Shown piece after piece: positions 21,001-30,762 of a DNA stretch of 42,712 nt. Under the pieces are notes generated by a model that worked only from the letters and a program-made list of their open reading frames with translations, was not told where the DNA came from and did not search any database. This DNA comes from an uncultured Bacteroidota bacterium. GTDB lineage: Bacteria > Bacteroidota > Bacteroidia > Chitinophagales > Chitinophagaceae. Made by a program: the position numbers and the translations under genes. The DNA lies in assembly GCA_903910765.1 (NCBI GenBank), contig CAIWBA010000291.1, forward strand, positions 211,492 through 254,203. Reading direction: 5' to 3'. The first letter of the stretch is position 1; every line of letters begins with the position of its first letter.

Positions 21001-21681
21001 ATTCATAAAGGTCATCCTAGTATTATTGCTGGAGGATCTGCTAATGTTACATGGAATAATTCTACGTACAATATTTCAAGACCTGCTTATACAATTGGTG
21101 AAACCATTCAAAGATATTTACCATTTAGTCATGCAATTCATTCAGAAACAACTGAAGCTGAATCGCAAAATGCATTTGGTGCTAAATATTATCAACAGGC
21201 AGTATATGTTGCACCATCTGCTGTAGTATTAGGTACTGCTGCCACTGCTATGAGAGAGAATCAATACCCAATTAAAATGGGATTTGTAAATAGCGATGAA
21301 TTCTTAGTTGGAAAATATACATGCGGAGCATATTTATATATTGCACCTCAGTCTCATTCAACAATTTCAGTAGACGGTCTTAGTCCTGCAGGTTCTCAAA
21401 AAATGTTAGAATTTGGAGCTGATTCAGCTATTAAAATTCCATTAATATTTCAATTTAGAGCATCTGATAAATTAGGGTTTGTTGGAGGTTGGAGATCAGC
21501 AGTTCCATCAGGATTAAAGAATGTAAGATATGCTAAGAAATTAGGTATTGATATTTACTCATTAAATTCAGTATTCTCTTTTGATGTTTTAGTTAGAACT
21601 CAATATGAAAAGGAAACCGCAGTAGTTACACCAGTTAGTGCTCTTTCAGTTTCATCAATAGGTGTTAGCGCATCTGCTTAA
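18070..21681 (+). CDS. Large tail/baseplate structural protein with coiled coil and FN3-like domain (1203 aa)
   Basis: The N-terminus MAADKSSLSDYLAELGV is helical. Residues about 434-506 (KISAKEQAVSQIREIDTQIS, NESQKLKLQKDLSTLADTRA) form a coiled coil. It is followed by a fibronectin-III-like beta domain at about 515-660 (YRVRGFWSIPTAL, VVQFKISYRTL, VVEIRIKSLSEAGWPDSP). The C-terminal third is Ser/Tyr/Gly-rich (YSGDGVNGDGDSSGS), as in fibre-like or receptor-contact regions. No enzymatic motif was seen. The start is 4 nt after the previous stop. It is probably a peripheral baseplate or tail protein. Family membership is not established. Confidence 0.75.
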   Translation: MAADKSSLSDYLAELGVDINNLQEFLLKLSLILSTKSDSVTVTQTLQDGTKSDYLVPSFGYLSGRVNSIEQKFNDLLSGNANQLGVKDADGNLRKFELKDLSGVISDLENVGNTGVALPATFNYKTNWFFESFLNPLLYINVDTSTITTDSDINKFEVKRLIITSKDQTKLNYFDSTYKGQTNLIYSDVIADLGTRIIDYFEDESEVELPPSKNTVRGTFDILNILEDSSTSIIGGQTLTNAIRRYRLSTLKYSNISGPTIVEKTLVAGDILLAADNSEFKVDSVDSNSRTVILSLIFGTAGLKQGAAQLRIKPQLVKESIIQVNLGYNERNIIFLRPISDRLSVTTDKYSQGFGILTNELTITMNNGDQMTLSDFYGTFVSDFGMLFLSYAKEKKLPSSMGEAPNLVTVSSNNFKVIQTDQHIQDSDNTLAIKQKISAKEQAVSQIREIDTQISTTRANLNTNASLNESQKLKLQKDLSTLADTRATLTNTQQSLISDITTSIKSTPSFITNPTYRVRGFWSIPTALTTAYGTQHVVQFKISYRTLSKTGSSKTADQLEFVDASGNKVTGAFSPWTEFLSKARTKKLNTLTGFYEWSDENISDPNEVNSNQLDIPIKKGEVVEIRIKSLSEAGWPDSPVESAWSESILVEFPAGIETAEDATIVSQQAFADETRINFQSELNAKGLDIHLSSAFTTRDKYFAHKSEDIASGFFSSDGSVVDLYTKVKSISDSISAVQTALSTGAGALSVSIIDQLGNQQSVTNGQSLELFAGYYKDLIKDTSVVPVLYNHGKILATQYLIQLQNTSQTALQLISTLNGGLAEVAPASNAYINPTVNYHANLRYDRSPLVINNSISSSISGFVQKDGYQSSQVKSQYIYSRYKSVTLADTLYSGDGVNGDGDSSGSIYSPSTSNYAYDGVTIGTTKVPYSDGHYLPFNPTTSAPLYSPAGAVTNSNIWNGVVTSNIPQGGGQVSEFCIHKGHPSIIAGGSANVTWNNSTYNISRPAYTIGETIQRYLPFSHAIHSETTEAESQNAFGAKYYQQAVYVAPSAVVLGTAATAMRENQYPIKMGFVNSDEFLVGKYTCGAYLYIAPQSHSTISVDGLSPAGSQKMLEFGADSAIKIPLIFQFRASDKLGFVGGWRSAVPSGLKNVRYAKKLGIDIYSLNSVFSFDVLVRTQYEKETAVVTPVSALSVSSIGVSASA

Positions 21682-21696
21682 AATAAAAAATAGATA

Positions 21697-24600
21697 GTGA
21701 TAAATCCAAATTTAACATATACCCAACTGGCTGAGAGAAATGTTAGTTTTCAATTACTTAGAACTAATCCAAAATTAACAACTAATATAAAATTAACAGT
21801 TGATTCAGGTGGCGATTTATGGCTTAATTCGATTAATGCAAATTCTCAACTAGCTAGTCAAAAATATAAAAGATTTTCAATTACTGAAAAGTCAAACCAT
21901 GAAGTTAATTTACATAGATTTTATGATAATGGAAGTACTCCACCAAACATATCATATCAGTTAGGTTCAACTATTGGATTAACTGCAGTTGCTAAAGATT
22001 TAAAGGATCAATATGATTTTGACCTATATACTAGTGGTGCTAAATACCTAACTGATAAACAGTACCCTGAAAAATTTACGTATTTTGCTCCAATTTATTT
22101 AGATAAAGTACTTCCTAAGAAATTTGTAATTTTTAAAATTCCAGGAGCATCTAACTATACGGCAGGTCAAGGTAAATCAAATTCATCTACTTTAACAACT
22201 CAACAATTTGCAAGTGACCTTTTTACAAATGCCCAAATTGTAAAAATATTTGACTTAAGCGAATCTTCTAAAATTGGAAAATATTTAACTAATATTTCAA
22301 AGAATCCAATGTTTACAGATAATCCTCTTTATGTTAATTATAAAAGTGGCGGTTATTCAATTTATAGAGGAGCCTCAATTTCTTCAGGTACATATGTTGA
22401 ATTACCTGAACTAGTTAGTACGGTATTAAGTAGAGCATTACCATTATTAAAGGTTGAACAATTTGTAACTTTAGGTTTTGAACGTAATAATATAGTTCAT
22501 CCAAAAATCCTAAATTTAGAATTTCTATTTGATGATAGTACGGCAAATCCATATGAATTTAATCGATATTTTGGAGTTTATTGTAATGATATTGATCTTG
22601 AAGAGTTTGAATTTAATTTAGATACAATGTATGAATTGAGCTTGACTCAAGGTACCTCAGATAATGATCAAATTTTCCCAATACATTTTAATCAATCAGA
22701 CGATATTTCTTTTAACTTAACTAATACAGATGGTGTTAAATTAAGAGCTATGGGAATAGCTCAAGATTTATCAGATATTTATGCTAACCGTACAAGTAAA
22801 GATACCTTATTTTTTCCATACCTAAAAACAAAGGACCAACAAATCCATTTAATTAAACCATTATCTTGGAATCAATCTGATACCTTAGTTGATTTTAGAT
22901 TAGATGATACTCAATTTGATTTAGGCTTAACATTTGGTCCAACTAACTTAATTACTCAAGAAATTGCCAGCTTATCAACCGTTAACGCTAAATCTACACT
23001 ATTGGTAGAGATTTTAAACACTCCAAAACATTTAGATAAATTAAGAGTATATCATCCAAGTGGATCAAACTTTAGTCTATCTGATAATGGCGGTAAATAT
23101 GACGAACTGGTTTTTGTATCTGGTTATTTTACAGGTAATGAAAGCTATTCATTATCATATTTACCAGTTACTGGAGGTTCGGTAATATACATTAATGCAG
23201 ATAGAGACTTAGACCAAATTGCTGAAGCCATTGTTAATGTAGTTAGCGACCTTAATGATTCATCAATTACTGGAGTTAGTATGAATACTCATGCATTTAT
23301 TCAAGTTCAAAGTTATGGAGATACCTATGGTTCCCTAAAAATTAGGTCATTAGAACAGGTAACAACTATTCCAAAATTTAAAATAAACGATAAACATACA
23401 ACTGACCTAATATTTGCAGATGGCGGATTTTTAAATAGACCACATCCAATTATTGCATTAGGTAATGCAACTAAATTAGTAGATCAATTTGATAATATTG
23501 TTGTAAAAACAACTCAAAACTGGTCAAAGATTAGCAGAATTTGTAATTTAACGGATTCAATTAAGACCGGTTTATCTGATGCTGCTCAAGCGCAAGCAAT
23601 TATTGATTTTAAAACAAAGGCATCAATTGCACTAGTTGATAAAGAAACAGTTAAGGTTGACTATAATAAAATTGAAATTAGAAAAAATTTCAAACCATCA
23701 ATTGGCGTACTATCCATTTTTGAAACAATGGATTTTAATTTCTCTACCTATACTAGTGACTATTCTAGAAATTTATTACTTGATTTGTATAAGGATTTTT
23801 ATATTCCAGAAAATATACTATTATTGGATTTTACCAAATATACATATAAATTAATTGGAGATGGTACAGTTTCAATAAATGGAACAACCTATTCTTCTAA
23901 TACTTTAGGAAATCCACTAATTTGGCAAAATACTGCATCTTTATCAAAATATACAGTTACATCAAATGGACCAAGCGGTAAACCTATTTTAGTATATGGT
24001 TTAAAATTACCAAATACAACACTTGATCCAACTAGCTCTGCATACCCAAATCGTTTAGATATTCCGTGGTATGATGAATCTAATGATATTGAAAATTATA
24101 TTGGCACATTTTCTATAAAAGCAGACCATGTTCCAATTGATCCAACTTTACCAACATATAATTATCGAGATAAATTTACACAAAGTAATTTATCTAGTGA
24201 ATACCATGCATATTTAGAAAATTATATAAAAGACTTTGCAACTGATGGCAGAGTAATTCCATATATTACTAAATGGGGAATTACTGACTCAACTGATGTT
24301 AGAGGTAATCCATATAGACTAAATTCAGATATTCTTTTTGGAAAGGATAATTTTGGATCGTCTCATAGAGAAACTTCAACTACTCCTGAGAAATTAACAC
24401 ATGAGTGGTTTTATATTGAATCAAATTTTGGATATACTCAAGATGTTTCATTAGCTCGAAATAATTTCTACTATTTTGATCAGCCATTATTAATTAGCGA
24501 ATTAATTAGTTCAGCTAATTATTTTGATGAATACTTTACCTATATTCCAACCGTAAATGGAGTTCAAGTAGGTCGACCTCAATACAGATATTCATTATTA

Positions 24601-27468
24601 TCTAAAAATAAATTTACTGGACAATATGAAACTGTTTTTAAAGGTTCACTATTTAGATTTTATGAATTAACCCGAAGTCAAACGCCAGTTTCAAATTCAA
24701 CCAGATTTGAAGACTATAAATTTACAACTCTCTTAAAACCAGTTAAGGAAGACCCACGAGTTGTTAAACAACCAGTTAAATATAGAATAATTGAAAATAC
24801 CAATTCTAAATCAATTACAGCATTAATTGAATTAGCAGTAGGTGATAAATCACAACTTAGTGATTCTATATTTTTACATAATTGGAATACAGCAGAATCT
24901 CCAAATACCGGTTCAATTAGTCAAACTTCATTATTTAATCATACAATTAAATCAAAATCCGTAACTTATCAAATTGATATAACCGTTAATGCCTCTACTC
25001 TAACTGAATACCAAAACTTAATATCTGGAGTAACCACTATACCGAGTTTAGCATTAGGGCAAACTGCTCATATCATCTACTCTGATATATCTGGATTTAT
25101 TATATCTTCAATTATTGCAACTCCAGGGTCTATTGTATATTCTGATATACTTGTAGATAAAATTGCAACTGGCGATAAATTAGGTAATAGAGTATATGCA
25201 ACTGTACAAAAAGGAGTTACGGCAGTGTTAGCAAGTGGAACATATCAAGTTTCAATGATCACTGCCTATTTTGAAGATGCTTGGGAAAATAATGGTACTG
25301 ACCCACTTATAACACTTGCGTCAGGTCAAATTTATGATCAAACTAATCCAGCTGTAATTAACTCATCAACTGCTCAATTGTTTATACATAATACATCATT
25401 TGCTGATCCAGCAAATACATATTTTAATGATCCAGGTGGAATTGACCAATCTGCTAAACTTGATATATTATTAAATACTGCATGGACTCCAAGATTTAGC
25501 ATATTATCTAATAGTTATAATTCTGAAATTATTTTTGATAAAATTTCAACTACTGGCTACTCATCAAATATTTATGATATTGCTGTAAACTATGTATCTG
25601 GAAGTCTTAGTGGTGGACCTGTATTTTTATTTAAAACTCAGTGGTTTATACCAGAATATACAAATTCAAATACACCAGCTCAATATGCTTTTACTATAGA
25701 AAATTCAACTGCCTATTTTGATTCAATGTTTGGAGATTACCGAATTGAATTTGATCAAAATGAAGTATCAAACTTAACTCACTCTTTTTTATATTATGCA
25801 AAAAGCAAAAAATATAATAATGATATTAATGCATACTCTACTATTAAATTATCAAGAGGAGTTGACCTATCAAGCAGTGGAATTCACATAAACTCAACGA
25901 CTCTACTTCCTGACTATACTCAAACTGTAAAACTTGTAGGTCTTGAAAGTTATGATTCATCTGCTGATTCTGAAATTAATCAAGTGAGTCTTAATTTTGC
26001 ACCAATTTATATTATTAAACCTGGAGAAAAGAATTTTATTGTACAACGTAATCCGCTAGTTTCAATAACGCCAGGCGCATTAGCTGACTCATATATCACA
26101 AAGGATGGAGTTGATGGAGCATTTCAAAATGTTGTTAATTTTACAGCAAGTGCAAATCCTCTAACCCTAGTTAGTCCAAGTCCTAATAGTTTAGGAGATC
26201 TTGCTAATTTTGCGTATACTGAATCTGGATTACCTACTGGAATTACCTATAATTGGATAAATGATGCTAACCATTTTCAAATATTTGGAGGTATCAATTA
26301 TTTCCAAAAAGTATTTGAAAATTTATCATTTGCTAAATTCCTTCAACTATTAGATAAAAATCAAAGTGCAATAAGTTGGGAATCATATACGAATGGTATA
26401 CTAAATAATTATAAAACACTATCAATTGAAATAGTTGATGCTGATACAATTAGTAAATCAACAATTATTAATATTACACCAGACCAAGTAAATGAAGGTA
26501 GTATTAATACAATTGCTGGATATACCTTAACTGAGGTACCGTCTACTCAATATGAAGTTAATAGATATTCTGCAAATTACGAAATAATTACTACTCCAAT
26601 TGCTGGATTCAAATATAATTTTTCAATAAATTCAAATAGTTTACCAGGTGCAAATATTTGCCTAAACCCAGATGTTGATAACTTCTTTATTATACCAGAC
26701 TTTGAATATGTTAAATACTCAAAAGAGAGTATATTGGATCTTGAAAATAGTAAAAATTATTCAGCAGTTTATCCATTAATTAATGAGACTCCAATTGCTC
26801 GTACTAATTTTAATAGTTTAGCATCAAGTTGGGATTACGGGTATCATTATAAATCATTAACTAAAGCTTCAGTAATTGGAGTTCCAGGTAGTAGACGAAT
26901 TGTTGAAGATTACTCATTTATTTCAAAATTACTAAATTTACCTAATGAATTTATAATTGAAGACTTTACCTCATCTCAACTTACACTTGAGCTATTTAAA
27001 ACATCTCAAGCAACTGAGGCAGATATTGTATTTGCAAATTATGCTGATCAAGTTAAATTTAAAATTAATATATCCGCTCTAATTACCAAGACTCTATCAA
27101 ATAATGGATTGCGTACTGAGTTTCAAAAATTCTTTAAATATGCAGATGGATCACCAATTATAGAAGATTCTGAGTTTCTTGGAGAATTAACATTTGAGGA
27201 ATTTCTTTCACAATATTGCCTACTTAACCTAATTCAACTATATAATGTTGATCAGTTTGAGTTTTATGAATTAGACGATCGTACCATTCAAGGTAATTTG
27301 GTAGAATTTACTCAAGTTAGCTATAATTCACTTAGTAATTTAGGTTACGACTTAATCAAAAATATACAAATAAATAATACCAAATCAAGCGTAGTTGAAG
27401 GTTCAATTTTATTGAAACCTAACACTGGGGTTAAATTGGTTCCAAAAATAAAAATTAAATTCATTTAA
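21697..27468 (+). CDS. Giant virion structural protein, unrecognised (1923 aa)
   Basis: The largest gene in the window. The start is GTG at 21697, reading MINPNLTYTQLAERNV after an A-rich leader. It is polar, Asn/Ser/Thr/Tyr-rich and beta-predicted throughout, with no transmembrane segment, signal peptide or enzyme motif that I can identify. The early segment APIYLDKVLPKKFVIFKIPG looks like a conserved phage structural element. Position and size suggest a baseplate-hub periphery, long tail fibre or fibre-attachment protein. Its TAA shares one base with the ATG of the next gene (TAATG, 27466-27470), indicating translational coupling. Confidence 0.8.
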   Translation: MINPNLTYTQLAERNVSFQLLRTNPKLTTNIKLTVDSGGDLWLNSINANSQLASQKYKRFSITEKSNHEVNLHRFYDNGSTPPNISYQLGSTIGLTAVAKDLKDQYDFDLYTSGAKYLTDKQYPEKFTYFAPIYLDKVLPKKFVIFKIPGASNYTAGQGKSNSSTLTTQQFASDLFTNAQIVKIFDLSESSKIGKYLTNISKNPMFTDNPLYVNYKSGGYSIYRGASISSGTYVELPELVSTVLSRALPLLKVEQFVTLGFERNNIVHPKILNLEFLFDDSTANPYEFNRYFGVYCNDIDLEEFEFNLDTMYELSLTQGTSDNDQIFPIHFNQSDDISFNLTNTDGVKLRAMGIAQDLSDIYANRTSKDTLFFPYLKTKDQQIHLIKPLSWNQSDTLVDFRLDDTQFDLGLTFGPTNLITQEIASLSTVNAKSTLLVEILNTPKHLDKLRVYHPSGSNFSLSDNGGKYDELVFVSGYFTGNESYSLSYLPVTGGSVIYINADRDLDQIAEAIVNVVSDLNDSSITGVSMNTHAFIQVQSYGDTYGSLKIRSLEQVTTIPKFKINDKHTTDLIFADGGFLNRPHPIIALGNATKLVDQFDNIVVKTTQNWSKISRICNLTDSIKTGLSDAAQAQAIIDFKTKASIALVDKETVKVDYNKIEIRKNFKPSIGVLSIFETMDFNFSTYTSDYSRNLLLDLYKDFYIPENILLLDFTKYTYKLIGDGTVSINGTTYSSNTLGNPLIWQNTASLSKYTVTSNGPSGKPILVYGLKLPNTTLDPTSSAYPNRLDIPWYDESNDIENYIGTFSIKADHVPIDPTLPTYNYRDKFTQSNLSSEYHAYLENYIKDFATDGRVIPYITKWGITDSTDVRGNPYRLNSDILFGKDNFGSSHRETSTTPEKLTHEWFYIESNFGYTQDVSLARNNFYYFDQPLLISELISSANYFDEYFTYIPTVNGVQVGRPQYRYSLLSKNKFTGQYETVFKGSLFRFYELTRSQTPVSNSTRFEDYKFTTLLKPVKEDPRVVKQPVKYRIIENTNSKSITALIELAVGDKSQLSDSIFLHNWNTAESPNTGSISQTSLFNHTIKSKSVTYQIDITVNASTLTEYQNLISGVTTIPSLALGQTAHIIYSDISGFIISSIIATPGSIVYSDILVDKIATGDKLGNRVYATVQKGVTAVLASGTYQVSMITAYFEDAWENNGTDPLITLASGQIYDQTNPAVINSSTAQLFIHNTSFADPANTYFNDPGGIDQSAKLDILLNTAWTPRFSILSNSYNSEIIFDKISTTGYSSNIYDIAVNYVSGSLSGGPVFLFKTQWFIPEYTNSNTPAQYAFTIENSTAYFDSMFGDYRIEFDQNEVSNLTHSFLYYAKSKKYNNDINAYSTIKLSRGVDLSSSGIHINSTTLLPDYTQTVKLVGLESYDSSADSEINQVSLNFAPIYIIKPGEKNFIVQRNPLVSITPGALADSYITKDGVDGAFQNVVNFTASANPLTLVSPSPNSLGDLANFAYTESGLPTGITYNWINDANHFQIFGGINYFQKVFENLSFAKFLQLLDKNQSAISWESYTNGILNNYKTLSIEIVDADTISKSTIINITPDQVNEGSINTIAGYTLTEVPSTQYEVNRYSANYEIITTPIAGFKYNFSINSNSLPGANICLNPDVDNFFIIPDFEYVKYSKESILDLENSKNYSAVYPLINETPIARTNFNSLASSWDYGYHYKSLTKASVIGVPGSRRIVEDYSFISKLLNLPNEFIIEDFTSSQLTLELFKTSQATEADIVFANYADQVKFKINISALITKTLSNNGLRTEFQKFFKYADGSPIIEDSEFLGELTFEEFLSQYCLLNLIQLYNVDQFEFYELDDRTIQGNLVEFTQVSYNSLSNLGYDLIKNIQINNTKSSVVEGSILLKPNTGVKLVPKIKIKFI

Positions 27469-29921
27469 TGTCAGTAATCATAAATCTTAAGGAAATCTTT
27501 GCAGCCGACAGTCAAATTGATATTTCAAGTAAAGTAAATTTTAACTTTAATCAATTAATTGCACTAGGAATTGGACAAACTGGTCCGATTGGACCAGATG
27601 GTCTAGAAGGACCGGCCGGCCCAATTGGTCCAGATGGTCCAGCTGGACCAGTAGGTTCTATTATTTTTGGAGAAACCCCAACCTCAATTACCCCACCAAT
27701 AAGCCCTCCATCTGGAATGAGAGTTGATGATCTTTTAATAACTAGTGATTCAATACTTAAAAAAGTAGATATTGATCCATTAATTCCAGCAACTGCCACT
27801 GGTTGGGAAAAGCTAACTGATTTTAATTCATTAGTATTATCAGCGCTAGGTTCAAATGTTTCACCATATGTTCAATTAACTGGAAATTCTAGAATTATTA
27901 AACCTAGAATTACGTCAGGTTTAGATCTAACTAACGCTAGCAGTCCTGCACCTAATTATCAAACTCCTGGACTTGGTGTAAATTACCAAACGGTTCTCTA
28001 TAATTTTAATGAACTTAAGACCAGTTCAGTAATTATGAATGGCTCAGGTAATATTGTACTAGCCACAAATGGATCATCAACTGTTCCATTTGATTCAACT
28101 AGCGGAGGAGTTAACCTTATTACTAATGTTATAACAGCTGCCTCAATTAGCGGCCATGGATTAGCAAATAAACAATATATAACGTATTCTTCAGAATCAG
28201 GTTCAGTAATTGGAGGACTAACTAATTACGCTGGATATTACGTACTTTATATAGATGCGTATACTTTTAAATTATGCGATACTGAATTAGATGTAGATAA
28301 TGCTAACCCTAAAGATCTTACTAGTTATGGTACAGGTACTCATATCTTAATAACATACCCATCTACTGCTGAGAAAATATTTCCAGCAACTGCAAACTTA
28401 TCAATATACTCTGTATTTGGAAATGACGCAACTCTAGCTAAAGAATTTGCAACTTCAAGTAAAGGGTATCGATCTCAACTTGAATTAGGTTCAGTGGACA
28501 CATTACCTACAGCATATGATATAAATGGAACAATCACTAGCGCAAATTATGTAATTAGTCCAAGTTTTGAAAATTTAAAGGTCAAAAAATATAGAGTAGG
28601 AAGTTATAGTGCAAATGAAGATTATCCTGGAACTTATTATTTAAGAGCTGAATATGATCTTTCTTCTGCTGGTGGAACTACTGCTGAAGCTTTTTCTCCA
28701 AGAAGAAATAGTGAGCAAATTTGGAAAATCAATAAAATTGAAGGGACTCATGATTCCGGCCAAACATTTGAACTTAAATTAACTACCTCAAATCTATTAG
28801 CAGTTAATGAAAGTAGTAGTGGAGTAACAGTTGACGGTTTATTTTTAAAACGTGGAACATTAGATGGAGGTGGAGGTTCAGGTTATATTGGATTTGGATT
28901 TGACCCAAGCGATGTAACTAAAGCCAAAGTAGATGCATCTAGTGATATTACAACAGTTTCATTTAATGGAGTTGCAATTGAATTAAAAAAAGGATCAGAT
29001 TTTGCAACCTTTGAAATAGATACCATTATTTTTGATGGTGATCCTTGTTTATTAATTACTGCACCATTTAGTACAGTTACTAATATTGCTGGAGCCTCAT
29101 ATGAAACTGTTAATTATACTAAAAATGTAATTACCACTGGTAATTCTACACAAACTGCAAGTAATGGAAATATTCAATTAACTGCAAGTAATGCAGCTAA
29201 GTTCATTGCACTAAATAATGCAATCAAAGTAAAAGCAGATCGTCTTGCTCAAGGTATTCCATTTCCGGTAACTCAAGTTTTATCAAGTGATGCAAATACT
29301 CTAGATGACTATGAAGAAGGTACCTCAATTAACCCATTAAAAATTCTTCGATACTATCCCAATCCGGCTCCAGGTGCTCCGATTGGGTCATATATAACTG
29401 GTTTAGTTAATTGTGATGGTATTGCATCATTTGTTACCTCTCAATCATTTTCATATACTAAAATAGGCCAAGTAGTTTCAATTAATGCAGATATCACATT
29501 AAATCTAAATTATTGGCCAGCTGATGGAGAAGAAGTATATCCATTTGGTCCAACCTGGACATATAGTGGAATCGGAGTTTCTTTACCGTTTGCATGTAAT
29601 TCAAGTGGTGTAAATTTATCAATTATGATATATGACGAGTCAACGGTTCCACCGCTTGTTCCATCAATCCTACTCTCTATTAATAATACATATATGAATT
29701 ATACTGGCCATGCTATTGCCGGCACTGACGCAACCCTTGCATACATATACTTATATACTCCAAATACTATCCCTGCAGATAATAGCACAATAATACCCAC
29801 TCAATCTAATCGATTTACTTTATTAGATAGTGCTTCTAGAAGTCCATATGACGATCTTGGCGCTGGCGAATATTCATCAGCTGCAGTTATTAAAATTTCA
29901 GGTTCATATACAGTTGCCTAA
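27468..29921 (+). CDS. Fibre-type structural protein with short collagen-like segment (817 aa)
   Basis: Residues 36-63 form nine Gly-X-Y triplets rich in Pro (GQTGPIGPDGLEGPAGPIG and on), a collagen-like triple-helix element common in phage fibres that forces trimerisation. The N-terminal 35 residues (MSVIINLKEIFAADSQ) are likely the attachment part. The remainder is beta-rich and Ser/Thr/Gly-rich, with GGGGSGYIGFGFDPSD-type loops, and probably forms the shaft and tip. The start is coupled to the previous gene by TAATG. The TAA stop overlaps the stop of the convergent 263-aa gene, and a strong hairpin follows 18 nt later. Confidence 0.78.
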   Translation: MSVIINLKEIFAADSQIDISSKVNFNFNQLIALGIGQTGPIGPDGLEGPAGPIGPDGPAGPVGSIIFGETPTSITPPISPPSGMRVDDLLITSDSILKKVDIDPLIPATATGWEKLTDFNSLVLSALGSNVSPYVQLTGNSRIIKPRITSGLDLTNASSPAPNYQTPGLGVNYQTVLYNFNELKTSSVIMNGSGNIVLATNGSSTVPFDSTSGGVNLITNVITAASISGHGLANKQYITYSSESGSVIGGLTNYAGYYVLYIDAYTFKLCDTELDVDNANPKDLTSYGTGTHILITYPSTAEKIFPATANLSIYSVFGNDATLAKEFATSSKGYRSQLELGSVDTLPTAYDINGTITSANYVISPSFENLKVKKYRVGSYSANEDYPGTYYLRAEYDLSSAGGTTAEAFSPRRNSEQIWKINKIEGTHDSGQTFELKLTTSNLLAVNESSSGVTVDGLFLKRGTLDGGGGSGYIGFGFDPSDVTKAKVDASSDITTVSFNGVAIELKKGSDFATFEIDTIIFDGDPCLLITAPFSTVTNIAGASYETVNYTKNVITTGNSTQTASNGNIQLTASNAAKFIALNNAIKVKADRLAQGIPFPVTQVLSSDANTLDDYEEGTSINPLKILRYYPNPAPGAPIGSYITGLVNCDGIASFVTSQSFSYTKIGQVVSINADITLNLNYWPADGEEVYPFGPTWTYSGIGVSLPFACNSSGVNLSIMIYDESTVPPLVPSILLSINNTYMNYTGHAIAGTDATLAYIYLYTPNTIPADNSTIIPTQSNRFTLLDSASRSPYDDLGAGEYSSAAVIKISGSYTVA
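27573..27656 (+). repeat. Collagen-like Gly-X-Y segment (GPIGPDG type)
   Basis: Codons 36-63 of the 817-aa gene repeat in 9-nt units (GGT CCG ATT / GGA CCA GAT type), with Gly every third residue and mostly Pro in the X position. The composition differs from the Ser/Thr-rich collagen-like tract at the right end of the window. Confidence 0.9.
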
Positions 29922-30709
29922 ACTTTAAGTTTAAATGGAATCGCCTTCTTTTTCTCAAGAAGGCGATTGCAGTCTAATAAGACATTTGCATCAAATCCAT
30001 GACTTGGATTCATTACTTTATTTAGCAAAATAATATCTTTAGTTAAGGATATCCCATCAGACAAGACTACTTGATCTGTACCTGAAACAACAATAACATT
30101 TTTATCAGGTTGAAAATCTGTAAGATCCGGTTTTTCAGCTAATAGTCTATCTCTAAACTCGCTATTTTTAAGATTAGGTAAACTCAATACAGCCTTTCGG
30201 CTAACTGAATATCCTAAACTTCTATTACTCTTCATATTTAGGGTATAAATTTCATACCTGTCTAATTTAGTAGATTTACAGACAATATAAATCTTTTCCT
30301 GTTTATGTATATTAATATTATTAAAATGAAAGTGTAGATTTTCAAGTACTGGAATCTGTTTTTCAAGATATTTCTGTAATACCTCAGATAGGATCTTGGA
30401 TCCCATCTTCATGATAGATTTACCATTAGAGTCATCTGGTTGAGCAAGTTGATTTACCACATCCATTAAATGAGTGTGTGCCCTAACTGCATTCAAATGT
30501 GAATCGTAGACCTTTTTATCTGCAATTATTGTATTGATATTTAGGTAATGAAATACAATTTCGTAAAAGTTTAAAAAGTCATTCTGTAAATTGGTGAGAT
30601 ACTTTTTCTGTGCATCCAATAGGATATACGTATAGTATTCTAGATCAACAAAGTTCGCTTGGCATAACCACATTGGGTCAAGCACAAGCTTCGGGTTTAA
30701 AGGTTTCAT
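29918..30709 (-). CDS. Hypothetical protein on the opposite strand within the structural region (263 aa)
   Basis: No family recognised. It starts at an ATG (30707-30709), MKPLNPKLVLDPMWLCQ, and ends FKLKV. It is helical in the first 130 residues (LNFYEIVFHYLNINT, ILSEVLQKYLEKQI) and mixed alpha/beta later (EKIYIVCKSTKLDRYEIYTL, NVIVVSGTDQVVLSDG). There is no signal peptide or membrane segment. The stop codon overlaps the stop of the plus-strand 817-aa gene (29918-29921). Its own candidate promoter lies at 30728-30737. It is the only minus-strand gene right of 10042, so it is probably expressed independently of the late structural genes and may be a moron or regulator. Confidence 0.75.
   Translation of the reverse strand: MKPLNPKLVLDPMWLCQANFVDLEYYTYILLDAQKKYLTNLQNDFLNFYEIVFHYLNINTIIADKKVYDSHLNAVRAHTHLMDVVNQLAQPDDSNGKSIMKMGSKILSEVLQKYLEKQIPVLENLHFHFNNINIHKQEKIYIVCKSTKLDRYEIYTLNMKSNRSLGYSVSRKAVLSLPNLKNSEFRDRLLAEKPDLTDFQPDKNVIVVSGTDQVVLSDGISLTKDIILLNKVMNPSHGFDANVLLDCNRLLEKKKAIPFKLKV
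29939..29968. terminator. Strong bidirectional hairpin terminator candidate
   Basis: AATCGCCTTCTT (29939-29950) and AAGAAGGCGATT (29957-29968) form a perfect 12-bp stem around a 6-nt loop, 18 nt after the stop of the plus-strand structural transcript. It lies inside the last codons of the convergent 263-aa gene. Convergent ends need a terminator here. There is no long U-tract on either side, so termination may depend on stem strength or be incomplete. Confidence 0.7.
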
Positions 30710-30727
30710 AAGTACCCCGATTTTCTT

Positions 30728-30737
30728 ATTATTTATT
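30728..30737 (-). promoter_or_regulatory. Candidate promoter word for the 263-aa minus-strand gene
   Basis: The minus strand reads AATAAATAAT about 19 nt before the ATG of the 263-aa gene, back to back with the plus-strand word at 30763-30772. The match is AT-only, so confidence is low. Confidence 0.25.
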
Positions 30738-30762
30738 TTGGTCTAAAACAGCAATCCTCGAC

